Assembly (NCBI RefSeq): GCF_030272615.1
Contig: NC_081410.1
Coordinates: 140,468,849-140,532,848, forward strand
DNA from: Cryptomeria japonica
Taxonomy: Eukaryota; Streptophyta; Pinopsida; Cupressales; Cupressaceae
Length of the DNA: 64,000 nt
Direction: 5' to 3'
Shown: positions 1-11,902 of the stretch, piece after piece
Numbering within the stretch: the stretch's first letter is position 1
How the letters are laid out: each line of letters opens with the position of its first letter
Position numbers and translations under genes: made by a program
Notes under the pieces: generated by a model
The model's input: only the letters and a program-made list of their open reading frames with translations
Database searches by the model: none
What the model was told of the DNA's origin: nothing

Positions 1-1160
1 AGAAACTTCCTCCGGTCACTAGTCATGTGGTGAGAACATCCACTATCAATAATCCACTCATTAGAATTATCAAAGAAGGAGACAAGAGCCTTCTTGTCTG
101 ACACATATTCCTTAATGGCTACAAACACTATGTCTTTGCTTTCTTCATCTTCTGATTCATCATCAGTGACACCTTCATCGATTGCAACAAGACAGTTTCT
201 CCTATTTCTTCCTTTGAACTTTTTAAACTTCTCCGGTTTATCCTTATTATCACTATTAGGATAGTTGACAGCAATGTGTCCTATCCTATTGTAAGAAAAA
301 CATTTCAAAGGGAGCTTACCTTTGTATTTTCCAGTTCCCTTAGGAAGTTTCTTAGCAAGAAGAGCTTCAAACTCCATCAGGATCTCCTCATCATCCATAT
401 CACTGGTTTGTCTGGGTTCATAGCTGATACCAACCTCTTTTCCCTTTCTAGATAGTGCAGCAGATGCTCTAAAGGTTGATTCAGTCTTCTGAACACTGCC
501 ATCATAACTATTTAGCTCATATGCGGTCAACTTAGCAATGATGGAATCTAGGGATACCTTTGTCTTGTCAATAGATCTCAACTCCTGAATAGCGGCAACC
601 CTTATTGCATAGAATGAAAATAAGGATCTCAAAACTTTGATAACAATGGTGGGATCATCCATTGTACCTTTAGCACTCTTGATGTCCCCAACAACAGTTT
701 TAATCCTTATCCCATATTATTGAATGGTCTCTCCTTTGACCATCTGCATGTCTTCAAATTTTCCCCTAAGGCTCTCTTCCTTAGCTTGCTTCACATGCTC
801 ATCACCACCATAGATAGACTCTAGAGTATCCCATACATCTTTGGGATTGTCTTTGTCTTGAACATCTATAAACTAAATATCAGATAGACTACTGATAAGA
901 GCTTCCATGACTTGCCCATTCTCTTGAGTTTCTTTTCTATGATCATCGGTGAGAGTACCGGTAGGGACAACAAGTATTCTCAACATAGTTCTAGTGTTGA
1001 GCACCCATGCTTTTAATGTAGATCTTCATTATGTCCTTCCATATCTTAAAGTTATCTCTGTTGAACTTAGGACCTTCCCTCTTCATCATTAGAATAGGAT
1101 CTTTTCCTCAAGCAGTTAAGCTTATAACACACAAGACTAGGAGGATGCTCTAATACCAAT
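1..1160 (-). pseudogene. Copia gag and start of protease (element N), decayed
   Basis: Read on the minus strand from the PBS at 1147-1158, this is the 5' part of a Ty1/Copia polyprotein: a UBN2-type Gag (FNRDNFKIWKDIMK near its start), one degenerate zinc knuckle (CFSYNRIGHIAVNYP, second and last Cys lost), an acidic Ser/Glu-rich linker, and the protease entry motif DSGCSHHMTS at the window edge. Gag would form the capsid; the protease would mature it. The frame is broken by at least two TAG codons (about 718 and 878) and by a shift after the first 25 codons, so it is dead. The rest of pol lies left of the window. The family assignment is firm; the lineage within Copia is not resolved. Confidence 0.85.
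1147..1158 (-). other. Primer-binding site of element N
   Basis: The minus strand reads TGGTATTAGAGC, one base from TGGTATCAGAGC, the complement of the 3' end of plant initiator tRNA-Met used by many LTR elements. It lies two bases inside the LTR edge at 1161, which fixes the LTR boundary and strand. Confidence 0.85.
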
Positions 1161-1774
1161 TGATGAATAATGATGAACAATAAATACCCAATAGATATTG
1201 AGAGGGGAGGGTGATTCAATATGGACAAAAACTTCTTAAACAACTTAAACTGCAAAGACTGCACTAACTGGTAAACAATATCACCAGTCTAAATCAAGGC
1301 ACTACCAGTAAAACACAATATGACTGTAAAAGACATAAACCGGTAACATCTAGATCTTCTCAAAACCTATTATCTCATCTCAACTTCACCCATATGCTTA
1401 AGCAAGTAATACATCAAAAATACAATGACCATTGGATCAACTTGCATTACCGCTTAACATAAAACACTAAAACATCACATGAAAAAGCATCACACATAAC
1501 ACACTATTTTTTCATGTGAAAACCCAACTAGGAAAAACTATGGTGGGGATGAATACCCACAAGTTGTTCTTGAACTTTTTTGAAGTCCGCTCTGTTAGGA
1601 GCCTAGTTTGGTTAAAGACTTTACAAAAGGTTCTGCTAGGGATCACCCGGTTAAAGGTTAAAACCCTATTAAAGGTTACCTTGTAAGAGGATTTGAAGAA
1701 CTCAATGATTTTGAGTCACCCTTTTAAAGGATTTTCAAAAAGCCTATTAAAGCTACATGGTAAAGGGTGAACTC

Positions 1775-2735
1775 ACAATACTGGTTCCCACTTTTTGACC
1801 AACTTTGACACTTATATGAATATTTTGAAAAAAACCTTCACTTTCCGACACCTATAACTTTTAAACCGTTAAGAATTTGAAGATGATATAAACTAGTGAT
1901 TTTTAACATCTTGTTTGTAGATTCTAAATATATTTTTTTCAAATTTGTTTGAATAAAATTTTATTGATTTTTCCATCTCCCTCAAAAAAAAGTTAATTTT
2001 TTATAGCAATCAACATTTTTTAAGAGTGATGTACACCCCGAAACGCATAATGTTTTTTCTATAAATGATAAAAACTTAATTCTTTTGAATTTTGGTTTGT
2101 AACATCAATACCCAGGGCATGCAGTTGGTTTGATAGTGATATGTTGAATATTTTTCATTTTATTAAGTTTTGAAGTTTGACTAATTATAATTTAGATATA
2201 GGTGTACGTTTGAACACATAACTTGTTCTATATATATCAAAATTCAATTTTCTTTTTTTTGTTCGAAAGAAAAAATCAATACCTAGTGCATAGATATTTT
2301 TCAGATTTTTTTTGAATTAGTTTACTATTTTTCCCAATGCATTGAACAAAGAAGTTCATGTTTGGTGAAAAACCTACATTCATAAGAAATAAAATAAAAA
2401 TATATTAATGAAATTAAATATATTAAAAGTTATACTATTTGGAAAGCTTATAATAAGGACTAAATACTTTTAAAAAAAAAAAACTTTTAAATGAATTAAT
2501 TTGACCCCCCAAAAGCTAATGTAAAATTGGTTTTTTATCAGCATTTGATAGATGCAAAGGAGACTCCATTGCAAGTATGATTTAGAAGTAAGGAGGTTCT
2601 ATCCAAGAAATTTTGATCTAAGAGCCTTTGATTTAACTCTCTTTAATTAATTACTTAAAATGGGACCTCTTAAAGCTTAAATCATTATATTTTCTAAAAA
2701 ATGTATGATTTCAGCAAAAATCAGGACGTACCAAC
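1775..2735. repeat. AT-rich insert inside the N LTR
   Basis: This stretch of just under 1 kb is missing from the sister LTR at 46337-47814, where the flanking parts meet directly. It is very AT-rich, with poly-A/T runs and no open frame. I could not find clear terminal inverted repeats or a TSD by eye, so its class is open (decayed MITE or a fragment of another repeat). The edges are approximate. Confidence 0.5.
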
Positions 2736-3397
2736 ACTAATCTGATAACAACACTTAATGCCAAGGCAGATCTGCTTTAGTTTATTTACATCTACAATCA
2801 AACTCTGCAGATCTCTACTTACTCCTTAGGTCTGGCAAGAATGACCTCACATACATTCATTTGCCAACAACTTCAAATAAAAATCATCATCTACCTTATA
2901 GACAACAATTAGGTCGGTGGCCAAAACCTAAAACCCTAAGCATCTAGGTTAACAATATAGTCGGTCCAATCCTGGCCATTTAAACACATTACATAGGGTA
3001 AAACAGTCTTGAACAAATCTCAAGACATTCTCCATCATCCATTCTTCACTACTTTAGGAAGTTGATAACCCATCACACACTCTCCACCATTTACTAAGAT
3101 GTTGCTCATTCCTGAGGTAGATAGAATCAATCTTCTTCATGCAAGATCCTCAAGGAGATCCTTCACGTGCACAAGGCTGACGTGGTAACATGATCTAATC
3201 TTTATGTCAATGCTAACTCATCACAGGATGTCATTGGTTGAATCACACAGACTTGGAATGCATCAACCAGAAACCTTGAAGCTGAGACTACCAACTGGTA
3301 GTCATATCAAATGAAACCCCGATACGAACTTTGCCTATACCAGTTCACACTCCAACATACCGGTTCATACCATCATACTGGTTCACTTGCCAGTTTG

Positions 3398-4320
3398 TGT
3401 TAGGGTTCCCACAGATACTGAGAGGGGGGGGGGGGGGGGGGGGTGAATCAGTATCTGATCGGTAATGTGATTTTCTTAAAATAGAACATGCAGAACATAA
3501 AGTAATAGTATACTGGTATGCAAGAATTAATGTAAATAATAGAATCAAAAACATCAACTTGAAAGGAACACCATAACACAAGATGTTTAACAAGGAAACC
3601 TGGCGTGGGAAAAACCTTGGTGGGATTTGTGACCCACAATATTCACTTACTGGCCAATAAGAGAATATTACTTACAATATGGGCCTGCACATGCAGGAAG
3701 GCCAACTACCTAGAGCACACTGCTCAATAAGAAGTCACACTGACTTACAATGAGGATTATGCAAATCCAATGATCTGTATTGCTTTACAATAGCATCTTC
3801 AATGCCAGATTCAGTACCGGTTCTGCTCTATTCTTTACATATACCCTTGACCTATAATTTGCACATTAGGTCTGCCTTATAATTTTCTTTATGCTTTCTC
3901 TCCATATCCTGCAAATGTCTACAATGATCTCTTTTATATACAAGAGTCATTTTACAATTTACCAAGTCGGCTTACAATAATAAACAAAATATTACATATC
4001 AAAAATCCTGTTGGCCTCTATGTCAGTATACATATTTTCTTCTGTGTCGGTGCACATCTTCTGTGCTGGTGTCAGTGCATTGTCTTGCTTGAATAATGTT
4101 TTGCTAGTATAATGTCTTGCTAGTGCCATAGGACTGCAAGGTTGCCTATGTAATGCTTTGAGGGTATAATGTCTTGCCGATGCCATAGGATTGCAAGGTT
4201 GCCTGTGTAATGCTTTGCCAGTATAATGTCTTGCCGGTGCCATAGGATTGCAAGGTTGGCCATCAATGACAAAACCTTCAATCACACACAATGTCTCATT
4301 GGAGTGTCCATATGCCAACA
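3398..4320 (-). repeat. 3' LTR of element E
   Basis: 923 bp. It contains a run of 20 G at 3424-3443 (13 G at the matching site of the other LTR) and an array of three 57-bp units (4124, 4181 and 4238 mark equal points). It carries the shared LTR signatures: CTGAGAGGGG(n)TGAATCAG near the 3' edge, and GGGAAAAACC followed by GTGGGATTTGTGACCCAC. Confidence 0.9.
4100..4260. repeat. 57-bp tandem repeat in E 3' LTR
   Basis: Three diverged units with core TGCCATAGGATTGCAAGG at 4124, 4181 and 4238, an exact 57-bp spacing. Because 57 is a multiple of three, a spurious open frame with a repeating 19-residue peptide appears on the minus strand; I do not take it as a gene. Confidence 0.85.
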
Positions 4321-4335
4321 CTCTCCCCCTTTGGC
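4321..4335 (-). other. Polypurine tract of element E
   Basis: The minus strand reads CCAAAGGGGGAGAG directly before the TGTTGGCATA of the 3' LTR. This is the plus-strand primer site of reverse transcription and has the same form as in Copia elements H and M. Confidence 0.85.
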
Positions 4336-4525
4336 ATTGATGGCAACACTCATGAGAAATTTCAAAATATATCCAAAAAATGTGTAGACCCAGAATGTTA
4401 CCAAAAATGTGAGAGCTCCCCCTAAGCATGTGATCCCTGTGTTCTGAATTTTCTCATCCTTCTACTCCCCCTTTGGCATCAATGACAAAGGTTAGTAGAT
4501 TTTGTAGTTGTACCAATCCATAACC

Positions 4526-7500
4526 TCAACCTTGTAGTTGGGTAGTTATTATTTGAAGAATATCTCCCAAAATTAAGTTTATACCATCCATAAACTTCTT
4601 ACCATCTTTTATTGATGTCTTAGTTCTGTATACTGTACCGATAAGATGTTGCAAGTGCTCTGCTGGTGTTTTGCTTCCCTGAGTTAGTGCCTCTAAGATT
4701 TCCTTCCGTAGAGATGCTAAATAGTCCAATCTTGGACTTAGTTTAGATCTCAAGAATTTTGCCTTGTTTATTATTTTCTCTTTCTCTCTTTCTAATTTGA
4801 GCAATTCTTCCTCAAAAACTGATAATGTATCAGGTGAGTTAACAAAATTATTTGCAAGTTTATTTATCTCTTCCTATACCTTTCTCATCTTTTTGTCTAC
4901 ATCTATGGTCAAAAAGTTTATCTTATAGGTGTCTTTGTACAGAGTTTTGTACTCTTTCAATAAATTACACAGTTTCGGTAGAAGTGTGTCAAATTCCCTG
5001 TTACACTTCTTTATTCCTTCCTCAAAGAATTTTTGTTTCTCTTTTTCTACAATTTCCTTTACAGATTCTACCTTTGTTTGCTCAAAATTTCTAGAAATAT
5101 ATTTACAGAGTGTATCCAATTGGCCTAAAGAATCTTTATTGTCTATATTACAATTAGGAGCTATTGATTTCAAAAATGGAATTGAATCATCTATCGCTTT
5201 ATAAGCTTGTGAGCTATAATCAGTTATTTTCTTGATAGATTCAAGTAATACCTCAGTCACATTTGATGGTGATCCAACAAACTGAGTGCTGGTGGAAGTG
5301 ACCATGCTAGTATTGACCTCTGGTAGGTCTATTTGTGTCTCCATCTCTTTAAGCACTGGTTTTCCTGCATCATTTCTTATCGGTGGCATCTGTTCTGGAG
5401 CCTTTAGCTCAATTGGTTTCTCTTTTTGTGTTCCAGATTCCATCTTTTTCTCTGTACTTGCTACTGGTTGCTAGAGGCTCTTTGGCTATACCTGATTTAT
5501 CTGGTATATCCTTATCTACCACTATGTTGATCTTCTGAGTATCAACATTCACAATATATAGGACTTCAGGATTAGGATTATTATCCTCTGTATCCATACT
5601 CTCAGCTACCGGTTGATCTTTTGCAGTTGTTGTTTTTATCGGTGGAGTATTTAAAGGAGGTGGGGGTAAATTGTCTCTAATTTTGATACTTGGTGGTCCA
5701 CCAACTTTACCTTTCCCTTTGTCCTTTTGATATACCAGAATGCGCTTGGGATTCCTATATTCTTCTTGTTTTTCTTTTTCAACCAAGAATGTATCCCAAC
5801 CATTTTCTGTTTCCTTTGAAACTTCTGTAACTCTACCTGCCATTAGTAAAATTTGCCGGTGTGCAGTGGAAAAAACTGTCCGATTGGCCTGAGCTATCAA
5901 ATCATCAATTTCCTTAGGTGAGTTAACCAGGTATACTGCAAGTAATTTTTCTATTTTAATTTTCTTATCCAACTCAATTATTCCTTGCCTTCTGGCCTCA
6001 AGTCTTTTATATAGATCATCAGGAATTTCATTTAGGACTTGCATCAAAAACTTTTTATACATGTCCATGTGTAATATAACACTCTCCTCAACTTGTCCTT
6101 TTTCATCATCTGATAGGGTGTCATAGATTTTCCCTATGTTTTTCAATTTACCTTCCTCTGTGATCTCATTCAGTAATATGTCAAGAGGGGTCAAGTCAGT
6201 GTTTGTCTTCTTCTTCTTTTTGGGGGTCAGCTTCTTCTTAAGTGTGACTTTCTTGACCGGAGATCTCACAGCTTGTTGCTTCTGTCTTGTCCTTCTAGGT
6301 GAAGGAGTGGTTGCCAGTGAGGGATCTCTTTTCCTGACAACTCTTTTGAAAGTTGCTAGCATATCACCTTCTGAGGAAGTACATACCGGTGATAGATGAG
6401 TTTCAGGTTGTTGGGCTGCCAACTCATCTTCAGTTATGCTGGTTTTCTTTAATACATCTTCTTTTATGGCTTTTGCTTGTCTGGATCCTTTCATTACAAA
6501 TGCCTCAACCTTCTTCACTCTCTTCTTTGATTGTATTTGGCTTTCTATAGTCTCAACACTACCAAATACTTCTTCCTTTGGTTCATTGGGGGCTTCCAAA
6601 AGTGCTTTGGCATAAGTCTCCACTATGTGGTCATCTGTTTCATACCCCATCTCTGTTACCCAGATTGTCCTTGGGATGACTGCTTTCATCCAGATCTCAT
6701 CCTTTTTTATTACAAAACATATGTCATCCTTGTATTTGTTGACAATTTCCTGTGATAGTCTAATTCTTTTATTCATTTTGACCTTTAGTGCTTGAAAATA
6801 CTCATTGATATTCTTTTCTCTATTTTCACCCATGTTGTTGAATGAGTCAGATAATTTTTTTCCTACTGGTAGGTCAAATCCAAAATCCTTGTTGCCTATA
6901 CTGGGAGCTTGTTTGGTTATGTGTAGCATTAAGCATACAAGTAAATTTCCAAATCTAAAGGTTCCTTTCTTATCCTTCTTGATTTTTGCTAAATTGTCAA
7001 TTAACTCATCCTTTAACCATTCACAGATATCAATTTTTACATTGTCCTTAACCATGTCATAAGCACTCTTTATGCATAAACTGGAAACTGAGTTAAGCCT
7101 ATTAGCATGAGTTGCTTTGTAACCTAAAATCATGCTAACAAATCTAGCATTTGTATCGGTCACATCATTAACCCTCAATGATCTCTTGTCGGATGTTGCA
7201 CCAGCTAAGTTTGTTACTAAGTCATTAGAGACCTTCTTGGTTTTGTCGGGTCTGCTACTGGTGGAGGGTAACCTTGTTACTGCTTTCATAGCTTCCTTTT
7301 TAGTTTTATGCACTAAGTCAAGCCAAAAGAATGAACCATGTACCCTACTTACAACTATCCTAACCACTTCCTTGGCAAATTCAGGAATGCAGAGGATTTC
7401 GGTGAATCCTAGGGTTTCAACAATTTTATGCTCAGGTTTCACATTTCCAGAATTGTCACATATGATAGACTTATGCATGTTTTTGATTTCTTCATCACCT

Positions 7501-7697
7501 AATTCCTCTATGTTGCAATGAATATACATTCTAGGGTCTTCTGCATAAACAACACCTTTTGGAATTTTTGAAAAAGCACCTGTGTTGTCATCTTTCTTAG
7601 CTACCTTGGGAACTAGCTGAAACACGGGCCTAGGTCATTTTATAACTTTGACTACTGTAGGGTTTGTTATGAATTCAGGTGCAGAGGAGGATGCCAT
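4526..7697 (-). pseudogene. Element E ORF2, unknown protein of about 1,050 codons, broken
   Basis: The likely start is the ATG at 7697 (MASSSAPEF...), matched by the starts of the C and K copies. A TGA at 7635-7637 follows; the frame is then open for over 700 codons to about 5409, shifts frame near 5409-5443, and has a TAG near 4874 before ending at 4526. The N-terminal 350 residues are the conserved part (IVVSRVHGSFFWLDL, KYKDDICFVIKKDE, VIPRTIWVTEMGYE). A Lys/Arg-rich stretch follows (TLKKKLTPKKKKK), then a linker with YQKDKGKGKVGG and NLPPPPLN, then a coiled-coil C-terminus (VEKEKQKFFEEGIKKC). No transposase, RT, protease or integrase motif is seen, and I do not recognise the family; a distant tie to Athila-type ORF1 proteins is possible but unproven. 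It lies downstream of ORF1 on the same transcript strand. Confidence 0.75.
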
Positions 7698-8003
7698 GAT
7701 GATAAATACCTTTTTGTGCCTTTGAATGGATTGATTGCTGAAGTGCTTTGCCTCTTTGCTCAAAAATGCCTTAGCTTGGAAATCTTCATGGTCTCTGAAA
7801 GTTTGAATTCATAGTGAAATGAAATGGAGCCAAAACCTTATTTTATAAAGTCTTTTTTGCTACCTACCACATTAATTGCTTGTCGGTAATGTATTAGCTT
7901 AACTTTATTTACCGGTAATGAATGATTTTCAACTTCTTTTCTCTAACTGAGGGAATAATAGCACATGTGTCATTAGATTGCCAAACCCTAAAGATAATTT
8001 TCT
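7698..8003 (-). other. Spacer between ORF1 and ORF2 of element E
   Basis: About 300 bp with no open frame. The matching spacer in element C is longer (22633-23180). Possible place for an internal start or promoter for ORF2, but I see no specific signal. Confidence 0.5.
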
Positions 8004-9164
8004 TCAATTTGATGAAGAACATCCTACCGGTGGTGCATTGCTCTATCCTGCCAGTGGAGCATTTGTTGGTTCTACCGGTGGAGGAATATCCCCAATATTT
8101 AGATTAACTTTTCTAATCCATTGCTTTGAAAATTCTTGCTTAACCTCTTCAACCTTTTCTTTAACTTTCAAACTAGTACTTTTGTTGTCTACCGGTGTAC
8201 CTTTACTTCTACAAAATTTAGCAATATGACCAATCTTGTTACATGCATAACAAGTTACATTATTTTTCTAAATAGCTTTCCCATAACCTATGCCAGTTTG
8301 TGTTCTGCATTTATTTGATAAATGACCAAATCTTCCACAAACATAACATCTTACATTCATTTTGCAATTTTTAGAGTTATGACCAATTTTGTTGCATTTG
8401 GAGCATTGACCGGTGGGAGGATTGATGTTCTGATAATTCCTAGATCTACATTCATTTTCCCTATGACCATAATTATTGCAGTTAAAGCATTTTCCATTGA
8501 ATTTGTAAGTATTAGAAGGTCTTACTGGTTTGCTGTGATCCTAGGTATTTGCAGTACCATAGCTTTCTCCAACTTCAAATCCAATTCTAGAAGTGTCACC
8601 TTTGGGTTTTTGATTCTTCAATAAGGTACCAAGTTCTTCTGAGCTTTTCTTGAATTTTTCTTTGTGTTGATTTGCAGTTTCCAATTCCCTTTCCAAGATT
8701 TCTTTTTGTCTCATTAGTTCATTCGAGTCATTCTGAGTATGCATGAGATCAGTTTTTAACATGTCATTTTCATAGCTAAGTCTTGTGTTCTCATTTGCCA
8801 CATCACATAGTCTTTTGGTCAATTCTTCTTCATTCTTCTTTCTGTCCTCAATCTCTTTGCAAAATCTCATAGTCATATCGTGCATTTCATTTTTTGTTGT
8901 CATGATCTCTTGTTTCAATTTTCTTATTATATCATTTAGTGATTCCTTTTCATCATTCTCATTTTGCAATTTTTCACAAAGTTCTCTTCTCTTATTTCTT
9001 GTGACAGTAAGATTTTCTTGAAGTGCCTGAATAATGTCCTGAGCTGCTTTTAAATCATCTTCTAATTTAATATTTTTCAACTTCTCTGCATCATAGTTAG
9101 TAAGAGCTCTTTCAAGTTGCTTCATCAGATTTTCCATCTTTACCGGTGTCAAGATCTTCCTCAA
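8004..9164 (-). pseudogene. Element E ORF1: coiled coil plus four CCHC zinc knuckles (Gag-like)
   Basis: Begins at 9164 shortly after the PBS. Residues 1-190 are a long heptad-rich coiled coil (KLKNIKLEDDLKAAQDIIQ...). Four CCHC knuckles follow: CFNCNNYGHRENEC, CSKCNKIGHNSKNC, CYVCGRFGHLSNKC and CYACNKIGHIAKFC, all C-x2-C-x4-H-x4-C. The frame runs to a TGA at 8004-8006 but has TAG codons at 8541, 8268 and 8043, so it is broken. In LTR elements, zinc knuckles are the RNA-binding nucleocapsid part of Gag; here a coiled coil stands where the capsid would be. I infer RNA packaging or particle formation for the element RNA. No protease follows. Confidence 0.85.
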
Positions 9165-9190
9165 GCTGTTAGGCTTCTAAAAATAGAGGA

Positions 9191-9208
9191 CCAGGCTCTA
9201 ATACCAAT
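9191..9208 (-). other. Primer-binding site of element E
   Basis: The minus strand reads ATTGGTATTAGAGCCTGG directly after the LTR end CCCTAACA. One mismatch to TGGTATCAGAGC (initiator tRNA-Met type). Confidence 0.85.
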
Positions 9209-10101
9209 TGTTAGGGTTCCCACAGATACTGAGAGGGGGGGGGGGGGTGTGAATCAGTATCTGATCGATAATGTGATTTTCTTAAAATAGAACATGCAGA
9301 ACATAAAGTAACAGTATACCGATATGCAAGAATTAATGTAAATAACAGAATAAAAAACATCCACATGAAAGGAACACCATAATACAAGATGTTTAACGAG
9401 GAAACCCGATGTGGGAAAAACCTCGGTGGGATTTGTGACCCACAATATTCACTTACTCGCCAATAAGAGAATATTACTTACAATAGGGGCCTGCACATGC
9501 AGGAAGGCCAACTGCCTAGAGCACACTGCTCAATAAGAAGTCACACTAACTTACAATGAGGATTATGCAAATCCAATGATCTATACTGCTTTACAATAGC
9601 ATCTTCAATGCCAGATTCAGTACCGGTTCTGCTCTATTCTTTACATATACCCTTGACCTATAATTTGCACATTAGGTCTACCTTATAATTTTCTTTATGC
9701 TTTCTCTCCATATCCTACAAATGTCTACAATGATCTCTTTTATATACAAGATTCATTTTACAATTTGCCAAATCGGCTTACAATAATAAACAAAATATTA
9801 CATATCAAAAATCCTGTCGGCCTCTGTGCCGGTGTACATCTTCTGTGCCGATGCCGGTACACTGTCTTGCTTGAATAATGTTTTGCCGGTATAATGTCTT
9901 GCCAGTGCCATAGGATTGCAAGGTTGCCTGTGTAATGCTTTGCTGGTATAATGTCTTGTCGGTGCCATAGGATTGCAAGGTTGCCTATGTAATGCTTTTC
10001 CAGTATAATGTCTTGCCGGTGCCATAGGATTGCAAGGTTGCCATCAATGGAAAAACCTTCAATCACACACAATGTCTCATTGGAGTGTCCATATGCCAAC
10101 A
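9209..10101 (-). repeat. 5' LTR of element E
   Basis: 893 bp, closely similar to the left LTR but shorter in the G run (13 G at 9235-9247). Three 57-bp units have equal points at 9906, 9963 and 10020. It ends at GCCAACA followed by the TSD GTTTG. Confidence 0.9.
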
Positions 10102-10651
10102 GTTTGCATATACCGGTTCATACCATCATACCGGTTCACTTGCCAGTTTGTTTACTTCAATATACTAGTTCATACTTCAGCATATTGACATCAATGACAA
10201 CATACAATCCCATCATGTCATCAAATTCTGCACATATGCCAACATAGACATCATTTGAAGATTCAAGGAAGGTATGAAGAAGAAAATCAAAGCTTAACCG
10301 GTACTGAATCCAACATATGAAGATGCTATTTTGAGTAGTACATTATCATTGGATTTAACTATCCAATTCTAGTCAGTGTGACTCCCATTTTGTGATTGAG
10401 TAGTGAGCTCTAGGCAATTGGCCTTTCTGCATGTGCAGACCCTATTTGTACACACATACTATCTGTAGTAGTATCATCTAATTGTGGGTAAGATTTACCA
10501 CCGTGGTTTTTCCCCTTACTAGGTTTCCACGTACAAATAACTGTGTTCTGTGTTGTCTATGTTATTTGTCTTTCTGTTTCATGCATTAAACTTTACTAGT
10601 ACTGTTATTAACTGTCAAATTGTCTACCAGTATTAAGTTTGGTTTACTAGT

Positions 10652-11881
10652 TGTAAAGCGGAAAAATCGCGATCGAACCCTAGTTGCTCTCCCCTCTTCC
10701 GACTCCGAGGAGAGAGAAGGGAGGTTCGCTAGGATTCGATGGTTTTTCACTTAGGGGAGAGACTTTACATTCAAAAGAGGGGTTGAAACTCATAAGATCC
10801 AATCCCACACAATGTAAGATTGGATGCTAAATGAATTTCAAGGGTTAGGAAAGCAAGGCTACCCTCTTTTGTAAAGAATGTTGTTAAGGAGATTAAGCTA
10901 GGAATGCATAGAAAGTCATAAAGATTCGCTTATAAACTGAGTTCGGGTTATAGGATGAGGCTGCGGACCTGGAATTAGCAGTAAAATGTCGATACGGCGC
11001 TGTCCTGCAAATTTGAGCAAAAGTTGTCAGGACGATGGCGCCCGGTGCCACGGTCCTCCGAAAAATCCGCGAAACGAAGGGGGATCTGTTCGTCTTTGCA
11101 CAAGGATTCCAGATCTTCAATTTCAACCGCGTACCTGCAACCTACACACAGAAAAGCGAAGACGATTGGGGGGTTAGGGATTAGGGGTTTGCCTTTAGGT
11201 CAAACCCCGGTTTTGGAATTAACCAAGAAATGAGCAAGTGCTGTAAATGTAAATGTATGTAAAACAAGTACTAATACCTTGTTCTAAGGATGTTTGTATC
11301 CTTATGTGCGAAGGTTTAGATGTTGTATGTTATATGTTGTATGTTGTAGCATGTAGTATGTGATCTCCTCTTCAATGGTTGAATCCTTGTCTTGAATGCA
11401 ACACTTAGCCTTGAATGGAGACTTGAAATGATCAATTGCTTGAATGCTTGAATGCTTGAGTATAATTTCCACGCTTTGTACACATATCCTCTTCATGCCA
11501 AATGAGAGAGAAAAATGTAGTTTATATACTTGTCAATTAGGGCTGATAGACTGATTTTCCCGACCTTAGGCCGACCAAGAAAGTTAATTTCCAATTTGCA
11601 AACAAAAAGACCTGAGACCCCTTAGGAGACCGGGCCCAAAATAGGACCCAGGGACCAGGGTGCTGGGCGCCCTGGTCCTAAAGGACCAAGGCGCTGGGTG
11701 CTCTGGTCCCACCTCTCGGGATAGCAGGGTGCAAGGAGGTTCAGGCCAGGGTGCTTGAAAAATGCAGTTTTTAGTGTCGTGAACAAGTTTCAGGGTCTCC
11801 ATTCAGGTTGCGTGTTGCATCGCCATCGTGAAGACCGAAATGCAGTCGAAATTGCAAGTGTCGCAATTTTAGGACGCTACA
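10652..11881 (-). repeat. 3' LTR of element A
   Basis: 1,230 bp. It holds a GC-rich palindrome near 11035-11060 (GGCGCCCGGTGCC) and two copies of a GC-rich unit of about 30 bp at 11651-11710. Small open frames on both strands recur at the same place in all four LTRs; I treat them as chance. Confidence 0.9.
11651..11710. repeat. GC-rich minisatellite, two units (A 3' LTR)
   Basis: Units of the form GGACCAGGGCGCTGGGCG...GGTCC, each holding the near-palindrome GGCGCTGGGCGCC. The same site has three units in the other A LTR, three in B left and one in B right. Confidence 0.85.
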
Positions 11882-11902
11882 TTTAGCCCCCACTTTAGCG
11901 GG
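11882..11902 (-). other. Polypurine tract of element A
   Basis: The minus strand reads GCTAAAGTGGGGGCTAAA directly before TGTAGCGTCC of the 3' LTR. Identical in B (26098-26118). Confidence 0.75.

Larger units (their letters stand above)
3398..10101 (-). mobile_element. Element E: non-autonomous LTR retrotransposon with ORF1 and ORF2
   Basis: A complete 6.7-kb LTR element on the minus strand. It has two LTRs (3398-4320 and 9209-10101), a perfect 5-bp TSD GTTTG at 3393-3397 and 10102-10106, a PBS at 9191-9208 and a PPT at 4321-4335. Both LTRs begin TGTTGGCATA and end CCCTAACA. The internal 4.9 kb holds ORF1 (coiled coil plus zinc knuckles) and ORF2 (unknown, about 1,050 codons). No protease, integrase, RT or RNase H motif is present. 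It sits inside the LTR of element N, so it inserted later. Same family as C, F and K. Confidence 0.92.
1161..10244 (-). repeat. 5' LTR of Copia element N, split by element E
   Basis: The LTR runs from TGATGAATAA at 1161 (3' edge, next to the PBS) to GCCAACA at 10244 (5' edge). It is interrupted by E at 3398-10101, so its own sequence is 1161-3397 plus 10107-10244. The solo LTR at 46337-47814 is the same family and shares the stretch with the GTGGAAACCCAACTAGG and GGATGAATACCCACAAG motifs. This copy is about 0.9 kb longer because of an AT-rich insert (about 1775-2735). Its right edge abuts TAGAC inside another LTR; the partner TSD is outside the window. Confidence 0.8.

Noticed and set aside
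3424-3443. Run of 20 G as a possible assembly fault
   Set aside because: All other LTRs here have a shorter run at the same place, so the tract is real; only its exact length is uncertain.
3992-4429. 145-codon frame with repeated RQPCNPMA peptide
   Set aside because: It is produced by the 57-bp tandem repeat within an LTR; no sign of a gene.
10986-11233. Small plus-strand open frames recurring in all four A/B LTRs
   Set aside because: They repeat only because the LTR repeats; no start context, no known domain, and they lie antisense to the element.
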